A stretch of DNA of 64,000 nucleotides from Gammaproteobacteria bacterium. GTDB lineage: Bacteria; Pseudomonadota; Gammaproteobacteria; HK1. The stretch spans positions 3,417,288-3,481,287 of the forward strand of contig WLWT01000001.1 of assembly GCA_012103455.1 (NCBI GenBank), given 5' to 3'. The translations under genes were made by a program, and so were the position numbers. The notes beneath the pieces were generated by a model that did not search any database, was not told where the DNA came from, and worked only from the letters and a program-made list of their open reading frames with translations. Below are positions 1 through 9,169 of this stretch, in pieces. The number at the start of each line of letters is the position of its first letter. Within the stretch, counting starts at the first letter, position 1.

Positions 1-492
1 GCGGAGATCCGCCGGGCCAAAAATGTGTGCCACCGCTATGCTTGCCAACTCATCGTCAACGACTATTGGCAGATCGCCATTGATGAGGGTTGCGACTTCG
101 TGCACCTAGGGCAAGAGGACTTGGATGGAGCGGATATTGCGGCCATACGGGCGGCGGGCCTGGCGCTGGGCTTGAGCACCCACGATGCTGCGGAACTCGA
201 GCGGGCTTTGAGCTTGGCGCCCGACTACATCGCCCTGGGACCGGTGTACCCCACTCGATTGAAGAAGATGCGCTGGCCCCAGCAGGGGTTGGCGCGGGTA
301 ACCGAGTGGAAAAAGCGGGCCGGGGACACGCCGCTGGTGGCCATCGGCGGCATGACCGTGGAACGGGCCGCGGGTGCGTTCGCGGCGGGTGCTAACATCA
401 TCGCCGCGGTCACCGACATCACTTACAACAGCGCCCCCGAGTCGCGGGTGCGGGAATGGTTGGCCGTGACCCGTGAACAACGTGACCCGTGA
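1..492 (+). CDS. thiE: Thiamine phosphate synthase ThiE, 5' truncated by window edge
   Basis: ThiE joins the thiazole and pyrimidine precursors to make thiamine monophosphate in the cytoplasm. The frame is open from base 1, so the true start lies upstream; about 163 residues remain of a protein usually near 200-210. Visible family features are the pyrophosphate-binding strand IVNDYWQIAIDEG, VHLGQEDLD, STHDAAELERAL, DYIALGPVYPT (TIM-barrel strand 6) and VAIGGMTVERA near the C-terminus. The thiF-like gene follows within about 20 bases, so the two are probably co-transcribed as the end of a thiamine operon. Only the missing N-terminus limits the call. Confidence 0.9.
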   Translation, partial: AEIRRAKNVCHRYACQLIVNDYWQIAIDEGCDFVHLGQEDLDGADIAAIRAAGLALGLSTHDAAELERALSLAPDYIALGPVYPTRLKKMRWPQQGLARVTEWKKRAGDTPLVAIGGMTVERAAGAFAAGANIIAAVTDITYNSAPESRVREWLAVTREQRDP

Positions 493-511
493 ACGATACG
501 AGCGGCGCAGC

Positions 512-1522
512 ATGACCATGGACCGCTACGCCCGTCAGACCATCCTGCCGCAAGTGGGCGCCAGCGGTCAGGCTGCGCTCAGCCAAGCGGCCATCGCCGT
601 GATCGGCGCGGGCGGCCTCGGCTGCCCTGCGCTGCAGTATTTGGTCGGCGCAGGTGTAGATGCTATTACCATCATCGACCCCGACGTAGTGAATATCTCC
701 AACTTGCACCGCCAACCACTATACGGCGCCGCCAGCCAAGGCCAAGCCAAAGTGGCCGCCGCCAAAGCCGCTCTTAATGATCTCAACGGCGATGTGCGCA
801 TCGAAGCGATCTGCGAACCGCTCACACCCGCCAACGTGGCCGCCATCACCGCCGGCGCCGATGTGATCATGGACTGCGCCGACAGTTTCGCTGCCACCTA
901 TACCCTGTCCGATTACTGCTGGCAGCAGCACATTCCTTTTATCAGCGCCTCAGCCTTGGCCCTATCCGGCTACGCCGGCGGTTTTTGCGGTGGCGCACCA
1001 TCGCTTCGGGCCGTATTCCCCGCTCTTCCAAGCAACCTCGCCAACTGCGCCAGCGCCGGCGTATTGGGGCCAGTGGTCGGCGTACTGGGCGCCCTGCAAG
1101 CACAAATGGCATTGGAAGTCATTTTGCAACTAGAGCCGTCACCACTGGGCCAGGTGATCACCATAGATTTCACCCGCCAACACTTCGCTAGCTTCCGCTT
1201 TGACGGCGCCCCCGAGCCGGCCCAGCCGGTGTTCCCGTTCATCGCCGCATCGGCCATCACGGCGGCCGACGCGGTCATCGAGTTGCGCGCTGTAGAGGAA
1301 GCACCACAAGCGGTCACTGCCAGCGCGATGCGCACATCGGTGGCCGATCTACAAGCGCAACGGGCAGTGCTACCGGCGGGCGACAGGCTGGTGTTTTGTT
1401 GCCGTAGCGGCCTGCGCGCCTGGCGCGCCGCTAGTGTGATCAGCGGCCATGACACCCGCCCAATCGCTTTAGTAGCCCTAGGTGATACACCTGTAGGTCC
1501 AACAACCGGGCCCAGTCATTAA
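512..1522 (+). CDS. thiF: ThiF/MoeB/HesA-family adenylyltransferase with short rhodanese-like tail
   Basis: These E1-like enzymes adenylate the C-terminus of a sulfur-carrier protein (ThiS or MoaD) so that sulfur can be loaded. The N-terminus RYARQTILPQVG and the nucleotide-binding loop VIGAGGLGCPALQYLVGAGV are diagnostic, followed by DPDVVNISNLHRQ and DCADSFAATY. The last ~60 residues, with VFCCRSGLRAWRAASVI, resemble a rhodanese active-site loop, as in MoeB-rhodanese fusions. I chose ATG 512 (or ATG 518) because the family starts just before RYARQ; a longer GTG start at 473 would overlap thiE. The thiE neighbour favours ThiF over MoeB, but sequence alone does not decide the carrier. Confidence 0.85.
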   Translation: MTMDRYARQTILPQVGASGQAALSQAAIAVIGAGGLGCPALQYLVGAGVDAITIIDPDVVNISNLHRQPLYGAASQGQAKVAAAKAALNDLNGDVRIEAICEPLTPANVAAITAGADVIMDCADSFAATYTLSDYCWQQHIPFISASALALSGYAGGFCGGAPSLRAVFPALPSNLANCASAGVLGPVVGVLGALQAQMALEVILQLEPSPLGQVITIDFTRQHFASFRFDGAPEPAQPVFPFIAASAITAADAVIELRAVEEAPQAVTASAMRTSVADLQAQRAVLPAGDRLVFCCRSGLRAWRAASVISGHDTRPIALVALGDTPVGPTTGPSH

Positions 1523-1560
1523 GTCCACTTCACCCAGGCCATCATTCACCGGCCCCATTA

Positions 1561-1700
1561 GGGCACCTCTAAAAATGCACTTTTTCCGCGATTGCGGCGT
1601 CATCTCCGTGCTCGAATCCTCAGGTATCACCTATACACTGCGGTTCTGCGCGCGGTGCTTCCTTGCACTCGCGAAAAAATTACTATTTTTAGAGGCGCCC
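1561..1700 (+). repeat. MITE copy A, 140 bp with 4-bp target duplication
   Basis: The element starts GGGCACCTCTAAAAAT and ends ATTTTTAGAGGCGCCC, a near-perfect terminal inverted repeat. The flanks carry a direct ATTA on both sides. The interior is shared with copies at 5109-5248, 8688-8768 (partial), 15570-15711 and 23398-23539. It has no room for a transposase, so it must be moved in trans. Confidence 0.9.
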
Positions 1701-1721
1701 ATTAGTCGGTAGAGCGAGTCC

Positions 1722-4700
1722 ATGGTTGCGTTATTCGAAGCACTAGCCATCGCCGAAAAACACCTTGCCGATGGCAATACCGAGGCCGGCCGCGAGTTAT
1801 TGGCATCCATAGCCGCGCAGCGCCCCGCCGAGCCGGCGCCCGCGCAGCTGCTAGCGCAGCAAGCGCTATCGGCTGGGGCCAACGACGCGGCCATCGAATG
1901 GCTGGCGCGAGCGGAGCAGGCGGCGCGGCTCAAGCTCGGCGAAATCACCGCGGCAAGAGCGGCGGTCTTGCGGCAACTGGGGCAAACCGGCGACGCTCTT
2001 GCGTTACTGGAGGGTTTTCCGTTCGAGCACAACGCCCACGTACTGCTACAACTGGCCGGCGCGTACTATGATCATGAACGCGATGAAGCTGCGGCGCGCT
2101 GTTTCGAAGCGCTGCGCGGCATTGCGCCTAACGACATAAACGTTATCCATGGCAGCGCCGCCGTCGAGCTGCGCCTCGGGCAATTCCAAAGTGCCTCGGC
2201 GCGTTTCGAGCAAGCCGCCAGAGCCCGTTTTGCGATCAAAGAATCCTATAGCGGTGAGCAACGCACGTGGAAGATCACCGCTCTTCGCCACTGCCATGAC
2301 CAACTGGCCCATCTGGCTAATGTTCACAAATTGCCGGCCGCCTACGCACCCGCCCTAGAGGCGCTGGCCTCCCTGCGCGAGACCCTAGTGGGAGCCGCCT
2401 ACGGTGCTTGCCTACGCCTGAGCGGCCCAACCGTCCCACCCATCGCCCGTGCCCTCAGCGAATTCGTCCACTACCAACCGCCTGCACAGCTGGCCAGCTC
2501 CGCTTTAAACGGCGCCCTTGATTTTGCCGCCGTGGAGCAGGCCTACCACGCTGCGGCGGTGGGCATCGAAGTGGTTGATGACTTGCTCTCGGCGCCGGCG
2601 CTTCACGCCCTCAATGAATTCTTCATCGACTCAACCATCTGGCACACCGCGTATGACGGTGGCTACGTGGGCGCTTTCGTGGAAGACGGCATCTTTTGCC
2701 CATTACTGGCGCAGATCGCCGAGGAACTTCAGCAAGCCATGCCAACACTGTTAGGCAGGCATGCGCTGCACAAGGTATGGGCATTCAAGTATTTCTCCGA
2801 CGCCCCGGGCATAGGCGTTCACGCCGATGACGCCGCCGTCAACATCAATCTTTGGCTGACACCGGACGAAGCGCGGCTGCCCGGCGCCGACGGTGGCGGC
2901 TTGCTGATCTGGGATACGCCGCCACCCGGCGACTGGAACTTCACCGCCATCAACAACAGTGCCTCCACATCCGCCATGCAACGATTCATTCAAGACTCCG
3001 GCGCCAAAGCGGTCAACGTGCCATACCGCGCCAACCGGGCGGCGATCTTTTGCTCCGATCTGTTTCACCAAGGTACGCCCGTTCGCTTTAAACCGGGATA
3101 CCGCGACCGGCGCATCAACCTCACGTTCTTATTCGGCCGCCGCGGCGCCAACCGCGCCGATAACGTAGCGGCGGCATCACGGCTAAAACTGCTAGAACAA
3201 GCCGTGGCCGAGCACCGGGCCGGCGCGCTGGAGGCCGCCAAAGCAGGCTACGCCCAGGTGTTGCGAAGCTGGCCTAACGATGCCGACGCGCTTCACTTAA
3301 GTGGCAGAATCGCGCTGGACGAAGGCGATCCGGAACGCGCCCAAGCGCTCATCCAAGCGGCCGCACAACACGCGCCCGATAACGCCCATATCGTGCGCAG
3401 CCTGGGTGATGCCGCAAAAGCCCAGGGACGGGCGGACGAAGCGCGCGAGCACTACGCCAAGGCTCACACCATGGAGCCCGCCGCGCCCGAATTCATCGAA
3501 GTGTTGGCGCAGGCCGAATTCGAGTGCGGCCACGTGGACCAAGCCCGCCGTTTATTGGAACAAGGCGTGCGAAAGTGTCCGACCGCAACAGCGCTCAAAC
3601 GCAACCTCGCCATAGTGCTGCAACACGCCGATACACCAAAGCCCGAAGAGGCGGTAGCGCGCGCCGAGCGTTTACTTGGAGAAGCCATCAATGCAGCGCC
3701 ACGAGACGCCATCGCACACATCAACTTGGGCATGCTTTGGGCCAAACAAACCGATTTCACCGCCGCCGCCGAACGCTTCCGGCATGTTTTGACCCTGGAG
3801 ACCAACCAAGTAGAAGCTCACCTGCGCTTGGCCCATGCGCTGTACGGCACTGGCGATTTCGATGAGGGCCTCAAACACGCAGCCAGCGCCAGATGTTTGC
3901 TGCAAGCGCACACCGATATGGCCACCGCCTTGGCGCTGGAATCACGCTTATTGCTAGCTGAAACGGAGCCGGCGCAGATCGAAAGCTGGCTGCAACGCAA
4001 AGGCGATAGCTACGCCGGTCTCATCGGCCTCGGTAATGCGCTGCGCCACCGCGGCGAGCTGTGCCGCGCGATAACGGCCTACCGGCGCGCAGCCGAACTG
4101 GAGCCGGACAATCATCTGGCACACCGGCGCCTGGCCACGGCCCTAGCGCTGAACGCAAACATGGCACAAGCCGATGCCAGTATTCGAAGAGCGCGCGCTT
4201 GCCTGGACACCGACACTCCCACCGTAGAGAACGCCATCTGCTTGCGCCCCGATTTTCTGGCCGAGCAGTTCCCGCAAACAGTACCCGATGACGCGGCGTA
4301 TGAATGGTCGTCCGATGACGCCCTGACCATTCTGGCCTCGGCCGATCGCGACTATTTCCTGCGCTTTGCCAAGGCGCTGGTGAGTTCATTCATGGACAAT
4401 GCGCAAGCGCCGGTACGATTTCATTTTCATGTCGTCAACCCCGATCCAGCGGTCGCGGCGAAAGCGCAAGCGCTGCGCGGGACGTACGGCGCCGATATCG
4501 CCTTAACCACAGAGCACTACCCGGTAGACGCGCTTATTACCCCCAAGACGTATTACGCTTGTGCCCGGTTTCTGGCACTGCCCGAAGTGATCGAGAAAGT
4601 ACCTGGCGCTGTACTGATCGCCGACATGGATTTGTTGTGTTTGCGCGGTATAGGCGCGGCCTTGCACCATCTAACCGGGCAGCGTGCTCAGCTCGGCGTT

Positions 4701-5090
4701 TTCGCCCTCACCCCCAAGACTTACGATCTATGGGATCACTTCCAAGCATCCGCCTTGTTCATCGCCCCAACTGCCGCTGCCAGGGCGGCAATGGACGGCT
4801 GCGCCGCCTACATCCGCCATTTTTTCAAGGCTGATCTGGGTGTTTGGTATCTGGATCAAATTGCATTATTCGCCGCCCTCCTCCAGGCCCGCGCCAACGG
4901 CACCTGCGTAAGCGAACTACCCATCGAGTGGCTGGCATTACCCACCCATAATCCGTTGGCGCCAGAGACGGCGGCACCCGGTGAAGCGGCCATCTTCTGG
5001 TCGCTTTTATCCAGCGTTCCTGCCAATCAAGCGTATTACTCCCATGCAACCGTTGTTAAGTACATGGAATCGACGTCAGCGCAGGAATAA
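1722..5090 (+). CDS. Large TPR / 2OG-Fe(II) oxygenase / TPR / glycosyltransferase-like protein
   Basis: This 1122-residue protein combines four parts. Residues ~1-170 look like TPR helices. Residues ~270-475 form a 2-oxoglutarate/Fe(II) oxygenase of the double-stranded beta-helix type: iron ligands GVHADD and FHQGTPVRF, with RRINLTFLF likely binding 2OG. Residues ~490-800 are further TPR repeats (DADALHLSGRIALDEGD, AIAHINLGMLWAKQTDF, HLAHRRLATALALN). The last ~250 residues resemble a GT-A/GT8-like sugar transferase with a DxD in VLIADMDLLCLRGI. No signal peptide is seen, so it is probably cytoplasmic. The gene sits alone between two MITE copies. A role in hydroxylating or glycosylating a protein or surface polymer is inference. 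Confidence 0.7.
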   Translation: MVALFEALAIAEKHLADGNTEAGRELLASIAAQRPAEPAPAQLLAQQALSAGANDAAIEWLARAEQAARLKLGEITAARAAVLRQLGQTGDALALLEGFPFEHNAHVLLQLAGAYYDHERDEAAARCFEALRGIAPNDINVIHGSAAVELRLGQFQSASARFEQAARARFAIKESYSGEQRTWKITALRHCHDQLAHLANVHKLPAAYAPALEALASLRETLVGAAYGACLRLSGPTVPPIARALSEFVHYQPPAQLASSALNGALDFAAVEQAYHAAAVGIEVVDDLLSAPALHALNEFFIDSTIWHTAYDGGYVGAFVEDGIFCPLLAQIAEELQQAMPTLLGRHALHKVWAFKYFSDAPGIGVHADDAAVNINLWLTPDEARLPGADGGGLLIWDTPPPGDWNFTAINNSASTSAMQRFIQDSGAKAVNVPYRANRAAIFCSDLFHQGTPVRFKPGYRDRRINLTFLFGRRGANRADNVAAASRLKLLEQAVAEHRAGALEAAKAGYAQVLRSWPNDADALHLSGRIALDEGDPERAQALIQAAAQHAPDNAHIVRSLGDAAKAQGRADEAREHYAKAHTMEPAAPEFIEVLAQAEFECGHVDQARRLLEQGVRKCPTATALKRNLAIVLQHADTPKPEEAVARAERLLGEAINAAPRDAIAHINLGMLWAKQTDFTAAAERFRHVLTLETNQVEAHLRLAHALYGTGDFDEGLKHAASARCLLQAHTDMATALALESRLLLAETEPAQIESWLQRKGDSYAGLIGLGNALRHRGELCRAITAYRRAAELEPDNHLAHRRLATALALNANMAQADASIRRARACLDTDTPTVENAICLRPDFLAEQFPQTVPDDAAYEWSSDDALTILASADRDYFLRFAKALVSSFMDNAQAPVRFHFHVVNPDPAVAAKAQALRGTYGADIALTTEHYPVDALITPKTYYACARFLALPEVIEKVPGAVLIADMDLLCLRGIGAALHHLTGQRAQLGVFALTPKTYDLWDHFQASALFIAPTAAARAAMDGCAAYIRHFFKADLGVWYLDQIALFAALLQARANGTCVSELPIEWLALPTHNPLAPETAAPGEAAIFWSLLSSVPANQAYYSHATVVKYMESTSAQE

Positions 5091-5108
5091 TCATCATAGG
5101 GGACTAAA

Positions 5109-5248
5109 GGGCACCTCTAAAAATGCACTTTTCCGCGATTGCGGCGTCAGCTCCGTGCTCCAATCCTCAGGTATCACCCACACACTGCGGTTCTGCGCGC
5201 GGTGCTTCCTTGCACTCACGAAACAATGACTATTTTTAGCACGCGCCC
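5109..5248 (+). repeat. MITE copy B, 140 bp with 4-bp target duplication
   Basis: Same family and orientation as copy A. The left end GGGCACCTCTAAAAAT is exact; the right end reads TTTTTAGCACGCGCCC, slightly altered. The flanking direct repeat is TAAA. Because copies A and B each have their own duplication, they inserted separately. Confidence 0.9.
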
Positions 5249-5365
5249 TAAAGGACCAACCGTGCCGGCAAATAGTGCAGTCCCGGCAGTCAACACTTGT
5301 ACAAACGTCTATCCCAGAACAAACTCTAGCGTTTATGCGGGGCTGAGTAGCTAGAGGATCGGGCA

Positions 5366-6557
5366 GTGGCGGACGGTACTTACAGCGTTGTTTTCAGTGG
5401 ACACATTCTGGATGGCTTCGAAGCATCCGAAGTGAAAGCAGCATTCGCTAAGCGCTTCAAAATGGAACCGGCTCAAGTAGAAAACTTGTTCTTGGGCCGG
5501 CACATCACCCTTAAGAAAAACTTGGACAAAGATAACGCGGAGCGCTACTTCAACGCACTAAGAGCCATAGGGATGGGCGTTGCCGTGGCCAGCCCTCCCG
5601 CGAAGTCCATCGAATTCGAACCCGCGCCAGCAACCGAGACACAACTACCCGAACAGGCGTCGGCACCCGAACAGGCATTGGTTTTCGCCGGCGCAGAGAA
5701 AATCTACCCAGCAGAACCAGGATTGGCGGCGCAACCGAAATTGGCGCCCGCGCCCAAGCGCCCCCCCAAGGAAGAGCGGGCACAGGCCGCCGTGGATCCT
5801 TATCTCCCCCCCACGGCGGCAGTTATAGATACCACGCAAAGCGGCGGCGAAGACTGGCATCCGGCGCGCCGAGTGCCCATCGGGCGGGGAATTGGCTGGC
5901 TTGGCGATGCATGGCGCTTGTTCAAGGACAGCCCATTTACCTGGATCGTTAATTTCGTTTTTTTTCATCGCCGTCTTTTTCCTCATGGGGCTCATCCCTA
6001 TCTTGGGTGCTATCGCCGGGTACCTGCTCTACCCCGTATTGCTAGGCGGCATCATCATAACGGCGGACAACCAATACCATGGTAAACCCATCACCATCAG
6101 CATGCTGTTCCGCGGTTTCAAACAACAAACGTCCAGCCTACTGGCCGTAGGTACTGTTTGTTTGCTAACGAGCCTAGTGCTCCTCGGTGGCATGGGCCTT
6201 GCCGTGGGCGGTTCGATGGCGTTTCTCTTCGAAGCCACCGGTGAAATACCCGATGCCGCCATGCTGGGACCCTTACTCATTGTCTCGTTGATGGCGGCGC
6301 TCCTTTGGCTACCAATATTGATGCTCCTTTGGTTCGCACCCGCTCTGGTTTTGTTGCACGGCGTACCACCTATTGAAGCGATGAAGCAAAGCTTTGCCGG
6401 CTGTTTGCGCAACTTCTTACCGTTTTTTCTCTACAGTCTTGTGTATATTCCGCTCGCGCTGGTGGCTCTGATCCCCATAGGACTCGGTTTCTTTATACTG
6501 GTACCTGTTTATATGATCTCCTTATACACCTCATACCGAGATATCTATGTCAACTGA
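5366..6557 (+). pseudogene. BPSS1780-like membrane protein, frameshifted in a run of eight T
   Basis: The N-terminal part (GTG 5366) has an ~80-residue domain (YSVVFSGHILDGFE, AFAKRFKMEPAQVENLFLG), a Pro/Ala/Glu-rich linker, then the WLGDAWRLFKDSPFTWIVNF entry to a membrane domain. There the frame breaks: the membrane domain continues from FIAVFFLMGLIPILGAIAG to DIYVN in the +1 frame, with about five to six hydrophobic segments. The switch lies at a T8 tract near 5958-5966, so loss or gain of one base explains it. It could be a real lesion, a phase-variable tract or an assembly indel. The stop overlaps the end of the convergent CoA-transferase by 13 bases. Function is unknown for the family. 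Confidence 0.7.
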
Positions 6558-7879
6558 GTGGGCGCTACGTTAAGGGCAGCGCTCAGGCTCTCCACGTGAG
6601 CGCCACTGCCAGTGCCGTCTAAGCCAGTGCCGTTTACTCCTTTGGCATCTATTCCTTTGGCGTCCAAGGTAACGGCCTCATCCAACATCTGTTGGATCTG
6701 TTCATCGCTGTAACCCAACTCCCGCAGCACCTCGACACTGTGCTCCCCCAAGCGTCCCGGTAACCGGCGAATGTCCGCTGGCGTCTTGGAGAAGCGCACC
6801 GCCGGGGCGACCATGCGAATGGTGCCTTCACTCGGATGCTCGGCCGTGCGTACCAAGCCCACCGCGTCCAGGTGCGGATCATCGGCCAGGCCCGCCAGTG
6901 TATTCGCTCTGCCATTGGGCACGTCGGCGGCTTCCAGCGCGGTCAATAACTCACCGGCTGACCAAGGCTTAACACACTCTTCCACCATGGCATAAAGCTC
7001 GTCGATCTTCTCGCTGCGCATTTTCGCGTCCACCACCCGCGGATCGGTCAACATATCATCACGCCCCATCAAGGAGAAAAACGCACGCCACTGTTTGGTG
7101 TTATAGGGCAACACACAAACATAACCATCCTTCGTTGCAAACGGGCGCCGGTATTCAGCCATGGTGCGCTCGTAACCGGCCCGCCCAAGGGCCGGTACAA
7201 AAGACGTACCCGCTTGATGCTCAACCAGGTTGAAGCCAGCCAGCGCTTCCAACATAGGCACCTCCACATATTGCCCCTCACCGGTTCTTTCGCGGTGAAA
7301 GAGCGCCGCCGTGGCGGCGTGCACTACAAATTGCGATCCGATCTTGTCGCAGATCGATGAATTCACCATACGCGGCACGCCGCTTCTGCCACCTTGCATA
7401 TCGGCCATTCCCGACAACCCCTGAATGATGTCGTCGTAAGCTGGCCTATGGGCGTAGGGGCCATTTTGACCAAAGCCGACCAAAGCGACATAGATAACCT
7501 GAGAATTGACTTGACGGATATCATCAACACCAAGCTTGAGCCTAGCCATGGCGGTAGGCCGCACCGAGCACAGCACCACATCCACCGTCGCCGCCAATTT
7601 CAAATAAACTTCCCTACCCTTGGCGCTTTTGAGATCGAGCACAATACAACGCTTGTTCCGGTTCAAACCGAGATAGAAATGCCCCATTCCCGGATTGCGA
7701 AACGGCGCTATACCACGGGTAATATCACCGTCACAGGATTCGACTTTAATGACATCCGCACCATAGTCGCCCAAAATCTGCGCGGCATAAGGACCAAATC
7801 CCACCATGGTGAGATCCAGAACACGCACACCCGCCAAAGGTCCACTGGCTGAGGGTTCACCTTTCAAGGGTTTAGACAT
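6545..7879 (-). CDS. Class III (CaiB/BaiF/formyl-CoA) acyl-CoA transferase
   Basis: These cytoplasmic enzymes move CoA between carboxylic acids through an enzyme-bound anhydride on a conserved Asp. GPLAGVRVLDLTMVGFGPYA, GDYGADVIKVE, NRNKRCIVLDL and VALVGFGQNGPYAHRPAYDD are the family signature; the candidate catalytic Asp lies in the last stretch. At 444 residues it is longer than usual (~400) because of a low-complexity tail with repeated Asp-Ala-Lys-Gly and Gly-Thr-Gly. The nitroreductase ends four bases upstream, so the two form an operon, possibly for degrading an aromatic or terpenoid acid. The substrate cannot be told from sequence. Confidence 0.85.
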   Translation of the reverse strand: MSKPLKGEPSASGPLAGVRVLDLTMVGFGPYAAQILGDYGADVIKVESCDGDITRGIAPFRNPGMGHFYLGLNRNKRCIVLDLKSAKGREVYLKLAATVDVVLCSVRPTAMARLKLGVDDIRQVNSQVIYVALVGFGQNGPYAHRPAYDDIIQGLSGMADMQGGRSGVPRMVNSSICDKIGSQFVVHAATAALFHRERTGEGQYVEVPMLEALAGFNLVEHQAGTSFVPALGRAGYERTMAEYRRPFATKDGYVCVLPYNTKQWRAFFSLMGRDDMLTDPRVVDAKMRSEKIDELYAMVEECVKPWSAGELLTALEAADVPNGRANTLAGLADDPHLDAVGLVRTAEHPSEGTIRMVAPAVRFSKTPADIRRLPGRLGEHSVEVLRELGYSDEQIQQMLDEAVTLDAKGIDAKGVNGTGLDGTGSGAHVESLSAALNVAPTQLT

Positions 7880-7883
7880 GATG

Positions 7884-8558
7884 TCAATCCTGGTGAAAAG
7901 TCACGAATTCATCCAGCGGTTCACGCACCGTCTCCAGCGCATTCACCGCCGCTTGCGTGTCTTCGAACCCGAGACTCATGCCGCAATGGATCATCTGCTT
8001 GTCTGGCAGTCGCAGATAATCTTTCAACAGAGCATGGTAAGTGCCCCAGGCCGCCTGCGCACAAGTGTGTAGTCCACGGCCCCGCGCAGCGATACAGACA
8101 GACTGGATGAACATCCCGTAGTCCAACCAACTCATCCAGCCCATGTCGTTGTCCACCGAAAACAAGATACCGACCGGTGCACCGAAAAAGCGGAAGTTGC
8201 GGGAATGGAACTCCCGGGTTTTTTCCCATTCGCCTTTTTTAATACCGGCCAGACCGTAAAGATCCCATCCCACTTTACGGCGCCGCGCTAGATACGGCTC
8301 GCGCCAGGTCTCCATGTAGTGCAGCCGATCATGGCTGTGTTCATTCGCATCCTCCCAAAACACTTTCTGCACGGTATCGATCAAGCGATCCTTGGCCGCA
8401 CCGGTAAACACGTGTACCCGCCAGGGTTGTGTATTCGTGCCGCTAGGCGATCGCTTCGCCACTTCGAGAATGTCCGCCACCGTCTCTTGGGACACTTCAT
8501 CCGGTTTAAACGCACGCACCGATCGGCGGCTCAAAATGGCCTCATCCACGCTCAACAC
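7884..8558 (-). CDS. Nitroreductase-family FMN oxidoreductase
   Basis: A 224-residue member of the nitroreductase/flavin reductase family, which uses FMN and NAD(P)H to reduce nitro, quinone or enone groups. The N-terminal SRRSVRAFKPDEVSQET, the FMN-contacting SPSGTNTQPWRVHVF and the later GRGLHTCAQAAWGTYH are typical. It is the first gene of a two-gene minus-strand operon with the CoA-transferase. About 130 bases upstream lies a truncated MITE, which marks the border with the integron region. Confidence 0.88.
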   Translation of the reverse strand: MLSVDEAILSRRSVRAFKPDEVSQETVADILEVAKRSPSGTNTQPWRVHVFTGAAKDRLIDTVQKVFWEDANEHSHDRLHYMETWREPYLARRRKVGWDLYGLAGIKKGEWEKTREFHSRNFRFFGAPVGILFSVDNDMGWMSWLDYGMFIQSVCIAARGRGLHTCAQAAWGTYHALLKDYLRLPDKQMIHCGMSLGFEDTQAAVNALETVREPLDEFVTFHQD

Positions 8559-8687
8559 TGTTTTATCCCCATATCACTGCTGTGTATAACCTATTGATTT
8601 CCATAAAAAATTGACTATGGCATTGTGTTTGAGACATGAAAACAGTTTTTCCAGCAATTTCAAAGGGTTAGTATGCTCTATGGGACA

Positions 8688-8768
8688 GCAGTGATAGGTC
8701 ATACATGAGGATTCGAGCACGGAGCTGACGCCGCAATCGCGGAAAAAGTGCATTTTTGGAGGTGCCCT
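8688..8768 (-). repeat. MITE copy C, truncated to about 81 bp
   Basis: The segment from GAGGATTCGAGCACGGAGCT to GCATTTTTGGAGGTGCCC matches the right part of the MITE in reverse orientation. The other end is missing or unrecognisable beyond about 8688. It sits where the integron array ends against the nitroreductase operon, so the array may have been cut here. Confidence 0.75.
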
Positions 8769-8792
8769 TTAAGCCATTTGCCCGATAATGTT

Positions 8793-9035
8793 TCATAGGC
8801 ATATTTGGACTTTTTTCTTTGGTGATGCGCGCCTATCTTCAGCCTCTTGTAACGATTTTGCCATTTTTACCATAGGATTTCGAACTGAGTGATCGTGCTT
8901 CTCGTAGCCAAAACCAATTTGGCGAAACTCGTTAAGAAATGCTTCAACATCTGACACGGAGGATTTAATAGCCGCTTTCGCTCCAGCTTCATCAAGAAAT
9001 GCAAAAGATCTCATTGTAAATTCATGTGCTTCCAC
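8793..9035 (-). CDS. Integron cassette 3: small protein of unknown function
   Basis: An 80-residue frame starting at GTG 9035, or more likely at ATG 9014 to give a 73-residue product. It begins about 25 bases (about 46 for the ATG) after the attC at 9061-9123 and points away from the integrase, as cassette genes do. The product is soluble-looking, mixed in charge, with MRSFAFLDEAGAKAAIKS and a basic tail RRASPKKK. I do not recognise a family. No attC is visible downstream; a truncated MITE follows instead, so the cassette may lack its recombination site. Confidence 0.55.
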   Translation of the reverse strand: MEAHEFTMRSFAFLDEAGAKAAIKSSVSDVEAFLNEFRQIGFGYEKHDHSVRNPMVKMAKSLQEAEDRRASPKKKVQICL

Positions 9036-9060
9036 TCGATGCTTCGATATATGATTTGTG

Positions 9061-9123
9061 GCCTAACGTCGCAAATCAGCGGCACGCGCCTTTTGCGCGT
9101 CCGCTGGATTTGCCTGGTTAAGT
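9061..9123 (-). other. attC recombination site between cassettes 2 and 3
   Basis: Read on the minus strand the site runs from ACTTAAC (RYYYAAC) to GTTAGGC (GTTRRRY), 63 bases, with arms that pair as a long imperfect hairpin (GCAAATCCAGCGGAC against GCCGCTGATTTGC) and a small TTTT-region loop. These are the defining features of integron attC sites recognised by IntI as folded single-stranded DNA. It is the best-preserved recombination site in this array. Confidence 0.9.
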
Positions 9124-9169
9124 TTTTATCAGGTTTTTTAACATTATAATCTTCATGACTAATTAAATC

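Noticed and set aside
1561..5248. MITE copies A and B as the ends of a composite transposon carrying the TPR/oxygenase gene
   Set aside because: Each copy has its own 4-bp target duplication, which shows two separate insertions.
8572..8696. 12-base inverted repeat TATCACTGCTGT (8572-8583 and 8685-8696)
   Set aside because: The spacer holds nothing recognisable and the right arm runs into the truncated MITE, so it may be chance or a rearrangement scar.
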